In this document: piece by piece, positions 63,492 through 64,000 of the stretch
Numbering within the stretch: the stretch's first letter is position 1
Layout of the letters: each line of letters starts with the position of its first letter
Assembly (NCBI GenBank): GCA_038380435.1
Contig: JAWZYU010000025.1
Coordinates: forward strand, 48,306,691 to 48,370,690
Source of the DNA: Ryuthela nishihirai
Taxonomy: Eukaryota; Arthropoda; Arachnida; Araneae; Heptathelidae
Reading direction: 5' to 3'
Length of the DNA stretch: 64,000 nucleotides
The notes under the pieces: generated by a model
The model's input: the letters and a program-made list of their open reading frames with translations, nothing else
The model's database searches: none
What the model was told of the DNA's origin: nothing
Translations under genes and position numbers: made by a program

Positions 63492-63870
63492 TTTGGGTTG
63501 TTTTACCACTGAGCAGCACTTTTTTTGCACACAATGAGTTAAATGGCCAGGTCACAAGGATGCTGAGGACTCAGAGTTGGGGGGAGGAGATCCACTGGAC
63601 AGCTGTTGGGAGACAAATGGAAGCCTCCCATCAAGGCCATCCAGTGTATTCTTTAACATGCACAGGGTATGGGTTTCCCACACATGGGGCAAAGGCTGAA
63701 TGTCCCATCTGATAGACAGTAGCCTTTCCAAGCCCATCAGTGTCCCTACTGACTGAGGGCAGAGTGGGAAGTTTTACGGAGATAAATCTCAATGCCGGCC
63801 CATCTGGGACTCGAACCTGTAAACTACAGATTACATGCCTGGTGCACTATTGACTGAGCCACCTCCACCC
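63492..63870 (-). mobile_element. SINE1 copy with 13 bp target duplication
   Basis: CTTATCAACAGGA (63479-63491) and CTTGTCAACAGGA (63871-63883) flank 379 bp of minus-orientation SINE1 (tail TTTGGGTTGTTTTACCACTG at left, head GGTGGCTCAGTCAATAGTGC on the minus strand at right). It interrupts the sequence next to the foldback copy at 63385. Confidence 0.92.
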
Positions 63871-64000
63871 CTTGTCAACAGGACATTTCCTATGATACTT
63901 TATTACTGAATTAAAAACGTATCCATTAACATGGCATTTCCTTCTACATTACAAGAAAAAAAATTGCAACACTGGAAGGATTAATGCCATTTTATTGAAA

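Noticed and set aside
59030..64000. Upstream 5' exon(s) of the DNAI7-like gene
   Set aside because: None of the open stretches here has a charged coiled-coil composition with usable splice sites; the first exons are probably outside the window.

Overview
This is eukaryotic nuclear DNA from an animal, most likely an arthropod and perhaps a chelicerate. That guess rests on the mix of RTE, I-clade, Jockey-like and Penelope-like retroelements, Tc1/mariner/pogo DNA transposons and tRNA-derived SINEs in very AT-rich, low-density sequence; the species cannot be fixed from the sequence. There is no prokaryotic gene organisation, no CRISPR array and no intact viral genome.

The host content is one gene on the minus strand spread over about 55 kb. 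Seven exon candidates (58925-59029, 53622-53759, 46283-46357, 33946-34285, 28584-28735, 17553-17682, 3992-4123) each have an AG acceptor and a GT donor. All six exon-exon junctions keep one reading frame (phases 0,0,0,1,0,1). The conceptual protein (about 357 residues in the window) resembles axonemal dynein intermediate chain 7 (DNAI7, also CASC1/LAS1): a charged coiled-coil N-terminal part, a W..F......PDP...EAN.YL..W.ED segment, a CLW.NL.KNPR.KG segment and a VDL....V.GGI....L.LPP segment. The first and last exons are not in the window or were not recognised. Introns are 5-13 kb.

Nearly all the rest is intronic mobile DNA, much of it nested. (1) One RTE-clade LINE family has at least six copies: 18-1110 (-), 5217-8866 (-, nearly complete), 18605-20135 (+), 35585-36085 (-), 46630-49987 (-) and 59325-62290 (-, decayed). 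(2) SINE1 is a 365-390 bp tRNA-Thr-like SINE with about eleven copies, several with clear target-site duplications. (3) SINE2 is a 190-200 bp tRNA-derived SINE with five copies, two of them with perfect 12-13 bp duplications; its 3' end matches the 3' end of the RTE LINE, which suggests that the LINE mobilises it. (4) Decayed Tc1/mariner elements lie at 1150, 13610, 21090, 21807, 27186, 30270, 32332, 36185, 39360, 41433, 51240, 51709 and 54501; pogo/Tigger relics lie at 11763 and 23315. (5) Other relics are an I-clade LINE (13736-17060, with a 3' fragment at 29233), a Jockey-like LINE (41943-43806), a Penelope-like relic (37640-39230), two solo-LTR candidates, a hAT MITE and several foldback MITEs.

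The least familiar items are a family of large inverted-repeat elements whose arms carry outward-facing tRNA-like promoters (53080, 62440-63095 and probably 63385); two decayed copies of an unnamed multicopy protein family (24690-25585 and 56648-57160); many short, almost perfect palindromic duplications scattered through the window; and an exon-like open frame with an acidic C-terminus at 25869-26050.
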